Source of the DNA: Isoetes taiwanensis
Lineage: Eukaryota; Streptophyta; Lycopodiopsida; Isoetales; Isoetaceae
Assembly: GCA_021234155.1 (NCBI GenBank)
Contig: JAJEKV010000084.1
Coordinates: 1,118,001 to 1,182,000, forward strand
Length of the DNA stretch: 64,000 bases
Reading direction: 5' to 3'
A model generated the notes under the pieces. It was given only the letters and a program-made list of their open reading frames with translations. It searched no databases and was not told the origin of the DNA. Below, piece by piece: positions 31,902-42,839 of this stretch (position 1 is the first letter of the stretch; each line of letters starts with the position of its first letter). The position numbers were made by a program, and so were the translations under genes.

Positions 31902-34900
31902 ATGTCTAGTAGATTTGCAGCAGGCTTATTGAACACAATAGATGTGTATAAAGGTGGCCCAGGATTCCAGGTTTGGAAGGATGCCATCAAATACGTGTTG
32001 GAGGTGGAAGACCTCTGGGATTTGGTAGATCCAAATGGAACTGTAAGTGTACAAGCAGGAGTCTAGGTCTGAGTCTGCAGGGTCTGCAGCTGGAACAGCA
32101 GAACAGTCTGCAAAGTCCACCGCAGCTGATACAGCAGGAGGAGTTAGCAGTTCAACTGGTGGGAAGTCTCTACAAGTCAAGGCTAAAGAGGCACAAGGGA
32201 TCATTTCATGCAAGGTAAGTCCTTCCATTCGTCTGAAGCTTAGATCTCTTGGACCTAGAGACATGTGGAAGTTTTTGTTGAAACATTATGAGGAAAAAAC
32301 TTCCTCTCAGATAGATCTTCTTGAAAATGAATTAAGGGGCTTAAAATTAAGAGAAGATGAAGATGTGGGAGAGTTTTTTAATAAATTTGACAACTTAATA
32401 GTTGATCTATATGGTGCTGGAGTTGTAATATCTGAAAGGAGTCAGGTGTTGCAAATATCAAGAGCCATAGGTGACAATGAGACATTGGCTTTATTCATTA
32501 GGAATTCATGCAAGACTAGGGAAGAAGCTGAAACTACCTTAAGAGCTGAATGGGAATAGAAGAAAATCTTAAGGCAAAGTCAAAATGAAGACACTCCTGA
32601 AGTCTTGTTTGTAAAAAGGAAAGAAAAAATTGTGTGCTATAACTGCCATGAGTCAGGACACTATAAGAATGAATGTCCTAAGCTTAAGAAAGAATTTAAT
32701 TGTTATACCTGTGGAGGGAGAGGCCATGCTGCTTCAAAGTGTCCAACACCAAAGGGTTATGGAAAATCTAAAGGAAGAGGAGAATCTAGCAGGGGCAGAT
32801 GAGGAAGGGGAAGAGGTCGAGGCTATGAGAAAGCATATGTAACGCAAGAAGAGGAGACTAATGCAAAAGGAGTTGCTGAGGAGATAGACGAAGATGAGGT
32901 AAATATTGAATTTGCTGTTGTGCATGAAAGCATAGGCACTAATAAATCTGATCACTTGATAGTTGATAGTGGAGCTGAAAGATCAGTAGTCCAATCTACT
33001 GAGCTTTTGAAGAATATATCAACTACAAGCTCCAGGAAAATCCAAGTTGGAAATGGAGCACTTCAAGAAGTAAAAGGAAGGGGCTTGTTGCAGCTAGAAG
33101 ATCTTGAAGGCAATGTTGTGAACATAGAAGATGTTTTGTGTGTACCAGCTATAATCAGAAATTTAATTTCTGTCAGTCAGCTTTGTGATTTGGGATACAG
33201 AGTTGTTTTTGAAGGAGATAAATGTAATGTGTTCTTGAATAATGAATTGAAGTTTTTTGCTAAAAGAGTTGGCAATTTATTTGAGATGGATAATGTTATG
33301 CATCATAGCATAAATTCAATTCAAGAAGAGAGTGTAGATCTATGGCACAAAAGATTGGCACACACAAATCGTAAGAATCTGAAATGGTTATTAAAGCAAG
33401 GCTACATAAATTATCATGACGGTGAGGCAAATGAATTTATTTGTGAAGGATGTGCATTGGGCAAATTAAACAGGTTGCCATTTTTTAAAAGTAAAACAAG
33501 GGCTCAGCAAATCCTTGAGTTGGTACATTCTGACCTATGTGGCCCATTAAATGTGCAAAGCAGAACCAACAAAAGATACTTTATAACATTTACAGATGAC
33601 TATAGCAGAAAATGTAAGACATATTGTTTGACAAGAAAATCTCAAGCATTGAGTGCATTCAAACAATATGTAGCTGAGATGGAGAGAGAAACCAATCTCA
33701 AACTCAAATGCATTAGGTCTGATAGAGGAGGTGAATACCTTGCAAAACAATTCAAACAGTTTTGTGTCATTCATGGAGACAGCTAACCTGCAGGTACTCT
33801 CCTCAGCAAAATGGGGTCTCAGAAAGAAAGAACAGGACCTTAATGGATGCAGTCAGAGCCATGATAAAAGGAAGTGGTCTGCCTAACAAGCTTTGGGAAG
33901 AGGCGTTACAAACTGCTGTGTTAATACAAAACATGCTGCCTACAACAAGTTTAAAGGGAAACATCCCAGATACTATATGGAATCCAGATAAAAATATAAA
34001 CTATGAGAAGCTAAAAGCATTTGGATGTTTAGTTTATGCACATGTTCCTACTGAATTGAGAAAGAAATTAGACAACAAGGCTGAAGTTGGATTTCTTGTA
34101 GGCTATGATGAGCATTCTAAAGGATATAGAATATATGTCCCAGAATCAAAGATTGTATTAGTCAGCAGAGATGTCTTATTTAATGAGCACATACTTTATA
34201 AAGATAGATACAAAAAGGGAACCAAAATTGTCACAACAAGACCAGAGATGCCTATGTTTGATTTAGATGATGCAGATGGTTATGAAGAAGAAAAGCAGGA
34301 CTTAAGTACAGCAGAAATGGAGAGTCCAACAATGCAAACTGAAATGGAAACTCGAGAAGTGCAGACAGAAGGTCAGGAGTCAATTGGTCATCATATGGAA
34401 AAAAAGAAAAGGAAAACTCAGGCAGAAAAATTAGTAGAGGAAGCTAAACTAGAGGAGGGAAAATTATATGGCAGAGATGAGTCAGGGAAAAGTAGAAGAC
34501 ACGTTACATTTGAGCCAGAGCAGATTATGACTATTTTAGAAGATGAAATCATTCCACAAAACCTTGAAGATGCTCTACAAAGTCAGGACAAAGATAAGTG
34601 GATAGCTGCCATGAATGATGAACTCAAATCTTTTGAAGAAACTAAAACTTATGACCTTGTCAAGGCTGATAGCAAACAGAATGTAATTGGAAGCAAGTGG
34701 TTGTACAAAGTAAAAGTAAATCCTGATGGCAGCAAGAAATTTAAGGCAAGGCTGGTTGCTCAAGGTTACACACAGAAAAAGGGAAGAGATTATGATGAAA
34801 CCTACTCTCCTATAGTCAAGCTCACGAGCATTAGAGTTTTGCTTGCTATGGCAAATGCATTAAATTTAGAGCTGCATCACATGGATGTGAAGACAGCATT

Positions 34901-36116
34901 CTTAAATGCTACACTTGAGGAGGAGGCTTATATGAAGCAAGCTCCAGGATATTCACATGGCAAGGATATGGTCTGGAAACTCAATAGGGCAGTCTATGGG
35001 CTGAAACAGTCACCAAGAGAATGGTACTTATGTATAAATGGTTTCTTACAAGAACAGGGCTTTGAAAAGTTACATAATGATGGAAATCTCTATAGATTTG
35101 AAGAAGATGGAGAATATTGCATGATAGCTTTATATGTGGATGATTGTATCATGATTGCAAATTCTTTGAAAATCCTCAACAGGTGCAAAAGCATTTTAAA
35201 GTCAAGGTTTCAAATGTCAGATCTGGGTGAACTGAGGAAGTTTCTTGGAATTGAGGTTATCAGGGATAGGAAGCAGAAATGGATAAAATTGCATCAAAGA
35301 ACACATATAGAAAATATGCTTAAAAGGTTCAAGCTGGTTGAGGCAAAGCCATCCAAAATTCCAATGACAACGGGGGCATAGGCCGACCGGATGTTCTACA
35401 ACGTCTCAAATGATGAAGAAAATAAAATGGAAAATGTACCATATAGAGCATTGATTGGGTGCCTACTCTTTCTGGCAAACAGCACACGACCTGACATTGC
35501 CTATGCTGTAAACATCTTGAGCAGAAGGAATCATGATGCTACTAAAGAACATTGGGAGGCAGCCAAGCGAGTTCTCAAATATCTAAAGGGACACAAACTC
35601 ATGGTATATGTTTTGATTGTAAAAACCTAACTATGACTTGTTATAGTGATGCAGATTGAGGAGGAGATCCGCATACAAGGAAATCTATACGGCTATGCTA
35701 TATATTTAGGAGGAGGTGTCATAACTGGAGGTGCAAGAAACAAGCAGAAGTGGCAATGAGTTGGTTTGAAGCGTAATATCTTTGCATCATCCTTAGCCGC
35801 CAGAGAATTAGTTTGGTTAAGAAGATTGTTGGATGAGTTAGGATGTATACAAAAGATCCCTGTAAATATGGTGACGACAAATGAGTTGCATAGCAATTGT
35901 AAAAATCCGGTATTCCATGACGTAACCAAGCACATTGAACTAAGTATGCATTTCATAACGAGATTTAGCGAGAAGAATCTCATACAAATGAGATATGTGG
36001 AAACCAATAGTCAAGTAGCGAGATGTGTTTACAAAAGCATTGCGGAAGAGGCAAAATTTGTAAAATTCAGAGAGCAATTGAATGTAGCGGTAACTTATAA
36101 TTTGAAGGAGGAATGA
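31902..36116 (+). pseudogene. copia gag-pol, frameshifted
   Basis: ATG at 31902 opens gag (MSSRFAAGLLNTIDVYKGGP, FQVWKDAIKYVLEVEDLW); a frameshift near 32060 is followed by the rest of gag (MWKFLLKHYEEKTSSQIDLL). Two CCHC knuckles (CYNCHESGHYKNEC and CYTCGGRGHAASKC, 32637-32745) are followed by protease (LIVDSGAERSVVQS), integrase (LVHSDLCGPL, FTDDYSRKCKTYC, IRSDRGGEYL; frameshift at about 33780; YSPQQNGVSERKNRTLMDA), RT (HHMDVKTAFLNATLEEEAY, YGLKQSPREWY, ALYVDDCIM) and RNase H (decayed from about 35630; the last piece reads LAARELVWLRRLLDELG). The stop codon is the TGA that begins the 3' LTR. At least four frame breaks and a TAG at 32557 make it non-functional. Confidence 0.9.
36103..36113 (+). 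other. polypurine tract
   Basis: GAAGGAGGAA immediately precedes the 3' LTR start at 36114, as required for plus-strand priming. It also encodes the last residues of pol. Confidence 0.85.
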
Positions 36117-36680
36117 AAGGTTTCAAGCATATAAGTCGTGTAAATCGAGAACTCTACATATGAGAAGCAAAGTGGCGAGGTTATGAGTTGTACATGCATT
36201 CATGAGAAGCGGTGGCGGTGAATGTAAGTGAAGAGTATCAAAACGAAAAAGGGGCGCTGCTTGACTATGAGGTGCGTAGAATTGAATTTTAAAGCGGTTA
36301 GAGACTATCAGCGCCCCATACGTTTCCCCGGCCATTATAAAATCTGGCGTGAAAAGAATCTGCGATAGAAACCCGATTAGGTTTCAACAATTCAAAGGCA
36401 ATAATTGACACCTGTGGGATATTTTTGGAAAGTATATCAACACCTGAACCGTGCATACATCTACATATATATAGATGAGAGTTGAATGCGTAGCGGGGAG
36501 CAGCTGTTGTTGTTGGGCATGGTAACGGTTATGTTACAGATTGATAGAACTATCATTAATACGTATTAAGGGATTAGTGACCATATTTTGGCTCCCTTAT
36601 TACTTGCTAAGTCAAGTTGTTTATGATAAATCTTGCTAGACATTTGAATTAAGAATATATATTTTGCTCAATTTTTAACA
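36114..36680 (+). repeat. copia 3' LTR (567 bp)
   Basis: Starts TGAAAGGTTTCAAGCATATA and ends TTGCTCAATTTTTAACA; it is followed at once by CTACA, the target duplication. Confidence 0.95.
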
Positions 36681-36833
36681 CTACAGACATAGACAAAGAG
36701 GCAGGAAATATTGATATGCAGTTGGATGACAGTACATTCATTATGGAAGAAAAAGAGGGAGCAGCACTTATTGAGAAAGATAACAATACTGCAGTTAAGA
36801 CTAGAGCAAACAGAAAAGAAAAAAGACAGAAAA
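36681..36833 (+). pseudogene. continuation of interrupted exon (between copia and LINE-A)
   Basis: Open frame DIDKEAGNIDMQLDDSTFIM, then EEKEGAALIEKDNNTAV and KTRANRKEKRQ. Acidic then basic, it looks like a disordered linker of a nuclear protein. It is in frame with 31146-31320 once the copia insertion is discounted, and it ends at the LINE-A tail. Confidence 0.5.
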
Positions 36834-38816
36834 AAGGAAGGAAGGAAGAAAGGAAGGTACTTTTATCGTCCACGGAGACCAATCGGTCTATGGGACCCAA
36901 TACAAAAACGCAGCAATCCCGGATTAAAAAACCCCCGCCCCGAAGGGTTTTCGAGGGAAAAACCGTGGGCAGACAATCAGCTGGCCGACAAACTAACATA
37001 CAAAATGCGTAAACACCCAAATATATACAACAATGCATGCACCGCGACCAGCGCCTAATCAGAAAGCAGCCAAAGCGGGGGCAAAGGTGACCTCAGAGGG
37101 TCCAATTACCTCCGAATGTATGCGACCCGTGGCACGCATCGACGGCGGTGTGTTCATCAGCAAATGTAAGGGCAAGTCCGCCGCACTAAGGGAGCCGATT
37201 CGCCCGGACCGATCAACGCCGGGCAACTCGAAAGTATGAGGCTCATCCTAATGGCACCCGCTTGACAAAGACCGACAGAGCCTGCCCCGGCGGGGCTCCC
37301 CAATCCACCGCCTGCCTCGAGCGCGAAGATGGTGGGCACTCGTGCTTAATGGAGGCAATGAGTCTCCAAGGCTTTTTGGGCGTACTGGAACGCAGTAGAT
37401 CTCGTGGGCCCCGGGCTAACTGGGGTTGATGTGCTCCCTTGTAATGGGCCGTTTTGACCTGCTCTAGAGCCGGGTCCCGAGCTTGCCAAGGAAATAAGCA
37501 TCTAGGTACTCCCCGCAGGCCGCCACGATCGGCCATTTGATCCACCTGCACGCATCTGTGCTCCCCGCGACGTTCCATCCGGAGAACCACGATCTCTCTT
37601 ACCCCTCCAACAGGCCCTAAGCCGCGCCGGACTCATTGCCACGCGATTGTAAGCGGGGTCGCGGGAGCCGAGCATCACCCATAGTAACCACCACGAAAAT
37701 AGGCGATGTGTCTATCAGGGGGCATTTGCTGAAGCGGCAAGGATCCATTTCGCGCATGTAGAACCGATAGGGAACTGAAGGTTTCACCCCAAGTGCCCGT
37801 GCCAAAATGCCTTACGCACCTGCTCCAAGTCATTCCATGTCGCCAAAAAACGCCCAGGGCCCCAAACCTCGACCCGTCTGAAGGGCGGGCTCAACCAAAG
37901 GTGCGAATGATGTGATTGATGGCCCCAATCATAGAGAGCTGCACGGTGGTCATTTGTTCTGCGATGGCATAAAGCGCTTTCCACTTCTTGTCACCATAAG
38001 CGGATAGGCGCCCCCAGAGGCGAGGAGGGGAACTCCACCCCTAGATACTTGTAGGTGGGCGTGGCGCCCACGTGTCTGTCCCCCGATATGTGAGTGCAGG
38101 AGGCATGGGGTGACGTGAAGAGGATATGAGAACCACCCCGGTCTTGGCCGATTCACGGCGCATGTCTCAGTAGCCCGACAAAATGTGTCTAGGGCATCCG
38201 GGTGAGATCGCGATAGCTTCGGGGTGTGGGTGGGCAGGCCAACATCGCCCGCAAGATAGATGAGCCGGGCGGATGACCTGGTGCAAAAGTCGTATGCCAT
38301 CCCCCATGCTCGCAGAAGCCGGGGCTCTAACCGATCAATGTAGAGGCCAAAAGTGTTGGCGAGAGGGGGCAACCCCGCGGACCTCGATATACTACCGGTG
38401 AATGCTTGGGTCGGCCGCTGCATCCCGCCAAAACAACTCTCATACAACACGTGATATGGCATTACGCAGATGTGCAATGGAGCCCCATTTGACGCATCCT
38501 AGCCCACAGCTTTTCGGTGAACCCGTATCAAAAGCCTTCGCGGAAGTCCACAAAGCAAAGCAATACAAGTCCTGCCGATGATTCCTATTTGTCTTCAATC
38601 GCCCGCAGTGTAAAGATATGGTCAATCGTTGAGTGGCGGGGTCTAAAGCCACGCTTTGTGTGAGGGCTCGCGACATCTGGCGCCTCGCCCCGGTGGTCAA
38701 CTGCTGCTCGAGAATGCCCAACAGCGGTTTGGCAAATACCGAGCTAACCATGATCGTCCGGTGAATTGGTGGCGGACGGTGTGGGTCGCCCTCGCCTTGT
38801 GAATGGGAACAACCCC
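36834..38816 (-). mobile_element. LINE-A copy 2 (5'-truncated, degenerate)
   Basis: The minus strand starts at 38816 with GGGGTTGTTCCCATTCACAA, the same point as copy 1, and runs through RT (AFDTGSPKSCGLGCVKWGS region, FGLYIDRLEPRLLRAWGMAY), a damaged catalytic site (LIYLAGDV in place of YADDV), thumb (LYDWGHQSH), the C-terminal zinc-like region, the 3' UTR stem-loop, the terminal hairpin and a (TTCC)n tail. Length to the tail is about 1.96 kb, as in copy 1. Multiple frameshifts. It separates two parts of the ParB/methylase-like gene. Confidence 0.85.
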
Positions 38817-40381
38817 GCAAAGTTCAGGATCCGATGATGACGTTCTTGGTGACTTATCAAGCGTCTTTTATTGTGGAAGTGATTTTGGAAACCTTGGATG
38901 CACTAGCATTAAAGAAGGATCTGAGAACCACCCATGATTCCATTGTGCCTCGGATTAGGATAAATGAGGAGGTCCATAAAGTGGGTTCAAGATCACAAAT
39001 ACTAAGAGATACCTTCGAGACGGGATGGCTATGTGAAGTCCAAGGGGAACTTCATTTTATCTATGGCTACAGCAAAAGGTGATGTTATTCCAGTGACTGA
39101 TGAGGACATTGATGGTTGGGACCCGTATTGGCAAGAAGTGAATAAGGCATTTGAAGAGTCATTGGTACATAACAAAGACCGGTCGACGGCGTGGTAGAAT
39201 GTTTCTTTTCTTTGGGATGGCAACCATCGGCCGAGGCATGGATGTATGCGAAATCAATAAAGTACATACAAACATGTCAAATCCAAACATATTTGTGTTC
39301 GTGCTGATTTTATAAACATCGACGAGCCGAACGAGACAACACTAGTTGCTGCAATGAACAGAATAAACTTGTGAGTTTTTTAGCTTTTCTATTCTTATAT
39401 GCAAATAATTCTTGAATGGAAAAGTCAGAGATTGGGGTGCTAACTTGGTTCTTGTTGATCTGCCAACAAATGAGCCTACAAGAAGTAACTCAAACGAAAC
39501 ACCATACTGGAACAAACTTGACACACAACTAGTAGATGGATGTTTCAGTTTAGGTGCTCTGTTTGGATGATAGTGGATGGTTAGTGTGCATTAGCAGCTT
39601 TGAGTTTCAAAAGATGGTAGACATGGCAGCCAGAAAAAAGAACCTTGAACTAGGAAGATCATACAAATTGATTGGGGACAGACCATTCAGTTTTCATAAA
39701 GATAAATACGGTATTCTATCAAGAAATGTGATGATAGTATCTCTCTACAAAAGAGCTGGCACAAATCCGATATTTAAATCCAAGGAGGTATTTAGTCAAC
39801 ATGAGTTGGATTATAGCAGTGAACTTTTGAGGCATTACTTAGGGCCGGGTGACAGAATGAGATCAGCAAAACATCATTCATTGTGGCATAATTTGTAGAA
39901 GAGCACCCGCTTTAACGAGTTCTTACTCCAACTGCTATGTGATTGTGGTGATTATGTCGTGGATTTATTGACAGGTACAGGGTCTATGGTTGAGGCCTGC
40001 GCACTTCGAGGTCTGCATTGCTATGCAATGGATTTCGATGCTGATATTTGTGATGTGGTCAAAACACTTCGAATGTCTACATTCAAAAAACCATTAGCAG
40101 AAGGGGCTCCTTCTATGCAGCTGGATTTGGAGGAAGAGGATGAGATAATCAAGACGTGATTGAAGAACCGACTGATTAGTTAGTGAGCTAAAATTTCTAT
40201 TTTTTGCTTACATTAACTATCTAAACCAAAACCAACTGTGTTTGACTTATATTGCAGTTTCTTGCCCGTCTATGCCGAGCAACATGCCACAGTGTTGTCC
40301 TCAATGTCAAGTATTGAACAAAAAGTAAAGAAACGCAAACGATGTCTTTATATCGATGACGAGGCACAAGAAGATACTTGA
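38817..40381 (+). pseudogene. ParB-like plus beta-class (N4/N6-type) DNA methyltransferase gene, broken
   Basis: Plus-strand coding segments in order: a ParB-like part with IVPRIRINEEVHKVGSRSQ, LRDTFETGWLCEVQG, MATAKGDVIPVTDEDIDGWD, PYWQEVNKAFEESLV, then FLWDGNHR (39210-39230) and FINIDEPNETTLVAAMNRIN; and a methylase-like part with ANLVLVDLPTNEPTR (39443 on; DLPT where DPPY/NPPY is usual), DDSGWLVCISSFEFQKMVDM, RNVMIVSLYKRAGTNPIF, FNEFLLQLLCDCGDYVVDLL, GTGSMVEACALRGLHCYAMD. Motif IV before motif I is the beta-class order. A phase-matched intron (GTGATT at 40156 to TTATATTGCAG at 40257) leads to a last exon ending in an NLS-like KVKKRKR and TGA at 40379-40381. Breaks: frameshifts at about 39062, 39235 and 39550, TAG at 39195 after TGG, and TAG at about 39898. 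Likely nuclear by its NLS runs (inference). Assignment is by motifs only; the ParB part is less certain than the methylase part. Confidence 0.6.
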
Positions 40382-41200
40382 TCTGAAAATATAAAATATC
40401 TCTGTCGTTTATACAGTGACATAAAATATTATTATCTGACATAAAATATTTCTGTGTAGTCTCTGCAATTATTGCAGTGACATAAATTACTATGCTATTC
40501 GGATTTTCTTATACTGTAATCGACTTTCTAGGTGTAATTCTCCAATTCTTCTTGTCTATATTATTAAATGTTGTTATTATCTAGATACCAACATTGTTCT
40601 ATGATTAGGTTGATTAGGCAAACATTGTATCCTGACGATTCTTGGAATATTAAGAATATTCCATAAAAACTCAAAAAACATGTTTCAAAAAAACCTAAAA
40701 AACAATTCCCCCACAACGGCCAATCCAGATAGAATCCGAATATGCCTCCACCTCAGACGATTTGGTTACACTCTATGTCTGCCCTTTTCACATCTGAAGG
40801 ATCTTCACAGCCTTCTAAAGTAAAGCCTCCTGCCAGTTTGCTCACGGCAGTCTACGACAGCCAATTTTGAAATTCCTGCATGCTCAAATTCCTATACTGT
40901 ATTCTGCCCATCCGACCTCTGCTCATATATCTGTTATATGCACCGACTTCCTCCTTCTTTCCTTTTTTCATTTGTTGCCACGTCATCACAAACCATTTAA
41001 ACTTCAATCATTAAAACTCCAACATCTTTTAGATATTACCTGAATGCTAGATGCCGATTTCCAACAGTATGCTCGTGGAAAGTGTGGATCGAACAATGAA
41101 TAGAGATTAGCGTTGTTCTCGATGATGGGAATTCGAAATAGGGAATGCAGGGTTCTACCACCTGGGTAGAGACATGAAGCAAGTCCTAAGGCCCACCTTG
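40382..41200. other. non-coding stretch after the ParB/methylase gene
   Basis: GACATAAAATATT-type words repeat three times at 40418-40490. No gene is recognised. No terminal inverted repeat matching the other side of the MULE could be seen. Confidence 0.4.
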
Positions 41201-41202
41201 TG

Positions 41203-42457
41203 GCTCGACGCTGCACCCAAATTGCATGTGTGGACTATCACGAGGCCTTCGCTCCAGTGACAAGCTTGACCTCGGTACGAGTTATTCTGGCCTTGGCTAC
41301 TAAATGGAACCTCAACCTTCAGCAAATGGATGTAAAATCTGCATTTCTTCATGGAAAACTCAATGATGAAATGCACTTGAAGTAGCCTCAAGGGTACTGC
41401 GTGATACGCCAGGAATCAAAAGTCTGTAAGCCGCAAAAGGCCATCTATGGACTCAAACAGTCTCGATGACTGTGGTACAGAACAATTCACTCCCTCTTTA
41501 CTGGACAAGTGTTTACAAGAAGCGAAGTAGATTGGAACATATACTTTAAGAGGTTAGCCCTTTCTCTTCTCATAATTGTGCTTTAATATGTCTCTCATCT
41601 TGACATCCAATCATGCTGACATGATGAAGCACATTAAAGCCAATCTTGCTAGCAAGTTCTGTGTGACTGATTTGGGTTCACTCAATATTTCTTAGAAATA
41701 CAGATGACTTGCAATCATAGTGAAGGGACAAAGCCATTGATTCCCTACTGCACTGAATGGCTTTGTCCCTTCACTATGATTGCGAGACATCAACATTTCT
41801 AAGAAATATTGAGCGAACCTACTCTTACCAATAGGGCAAAACTTTCACATGATGCTAGTTCTCAAGATGCAATGCTTACTCTGCCCTATCAGAATATAGT
41901 GGGCTCCCTTATCCATGTTATGGTATGAAGCCATTCAGACATATCGAAAGTTAAGGTAAGTCAGTTCAAGGAAGATCCGCATGCTTCACATTGGTAGGCA
42001 GTGAAGCACATTCTTTCTATCACAGTTTTTGGCACCTTCTATACTAAAGATAATGGACCTCCCCTCTTGCAGCGCTATATTGATGCTGACTATGCAGGGG
42101 AAATAGGAGTATAGAAAATCATGCAAGAGCTTCTGTTTCCAGCTGCAAGAGGGAGTAGTTAGCTAGTCCAGTAAAAAGCTAAAGGCCACGGCTATGAAGC
42201 ACATGCGAATCAGAATATATGGCCATTTGCGTAGCTTCAAAAGAACCCATCTGGTTAAGGCAGCTCTTGAAGGAGGTAGGAGGAGAACAGAAAGAACCTA
42301 CTATAATATTCAATGACAACCAAGCTGCTATGAGCTTGGTTAAGAATCCTAATAACTTCTCTAAGGCATTGGTAAAGGTAAAGAACCAAATGCTTATAAT
42401 GGTAAAGTATAGTTCCTTCCTAGTTTTATTGATGTTTAAAGGACTTGGAGCAAAACG
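41203..42457 (+). mobile_element. decayed Ty1/copia fragment, RT to RNase H
   Basis: Recognisable pieces in order: VDYHEAFAPVTSLTSVRVIL, LQQMDVKSAFLHGKLNDEM, VCKPQKAIYGLKQS, an RT/LGSL-YFLEIQM region near 41680, TLPYQNIVGSLIHVMV (about 41880), a DADYAGE piece (about 42085; usual DSDWAGD), and RNase H AICVASKEPIWLRQLLKEVG and IIFNDNQAAMSLVKNP (42222-42350). Many stops and indels. No LTR is seen. It contains the inverted duplication at 41681-41813. Confidence 0.8.
41681..41813. repeat. inverted duplication inside copia RT (58-bp arms)
   Basis: Left arm 41681-41738 (CTCAATATTTCTTAGAAATA, ..., GAAGGGACAAAGCCATT) and right arm 41755-41813 (AATGGCTTTGTCCCTTCACT, ..., TTTCTAAGAAATATTGAG) are reverse complements with only a few differences. 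The 16-base spacer is 41739-41754. The left arm continues the copia reading frame; the right arm is the inverted copy. A transcript would fold into one long hairpin. Confidence 0.85.
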
Positions 42458-42615
42458 TGGTAGAATAACTGAGTTGGGAAAAGCTTCATATGTTGTGTGA
42501 CCTCCAAATTATATCTCAAAAGTACAATTGCCAAAGGTAAAGAACCAAATGCTTATAATGGCAAAGTATAGTTCCTTCCTAGTTTTATTGATGTTTAAAG
42601 GACTTGGAGCAAAGT
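42371..42615 (+). repeat. 85-bp direct duplication, 160 bases apart
   Basis: GGTAAAGAACCAAATGCTTA through TTTAAAGGACTTGGAGCAAA at 42371-42457 recurs at 42531-42615 with about four substitutions. It lies at the 3' end of the decayed copia fragment. Confidence 0.85.
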
Positions 42616-42839
42616 GTAATTCTGACCCACATCATCCATGGGTGCAGTGACCAAATGACAATACAAAAGATACCAGAGATCCCATTTTCTTCCATGCCCT
42701 TTATAAAGGCAAAGGTGCAGCTTAACTTTGACAATTTAAGGATTGTTTTGCATGTATCTAGTTTGAAGCACAACTTGTGAACATTTGGTAAGGCAGGACT
42801 CCATGTCGTTGTTAGTCTTGTAAGTCCAGGTACAGGACT

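Larger units (their letters stand above)
31321..36680 (+). mobile_element. complete Ty1/copia retrotransposon with LTRs and target duplication
   Basis: A 5360-bp element bounded by near-identical LTRs (TG...CA) and a 5-bp duplication CTACA at 31316-31320 and 36681-36685. It has a primer-binding site, gag, protease, integrase, RT and RNase H in copia order and a polypurine tract before the 3' LTR. LTR differences are scattered and partly clustered (around 31555-31590 versus 36330-36370), and several frameshifts interrupt the coding region, so it is an older, probably inactive insertion. It disrupts the exon described at 31146-31320. Confidence 0.95.

Noticed and set aside
28151-41000. Terminal inverted repeats enclosing the MULE and the ParB/methylase gene
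   Set aside because: Comparing 28.15-28.55 kb with 30.1-31.1 kb and 40.4-41.1 kb by eye gave no convincing match longer than about 14 bases with gaps.
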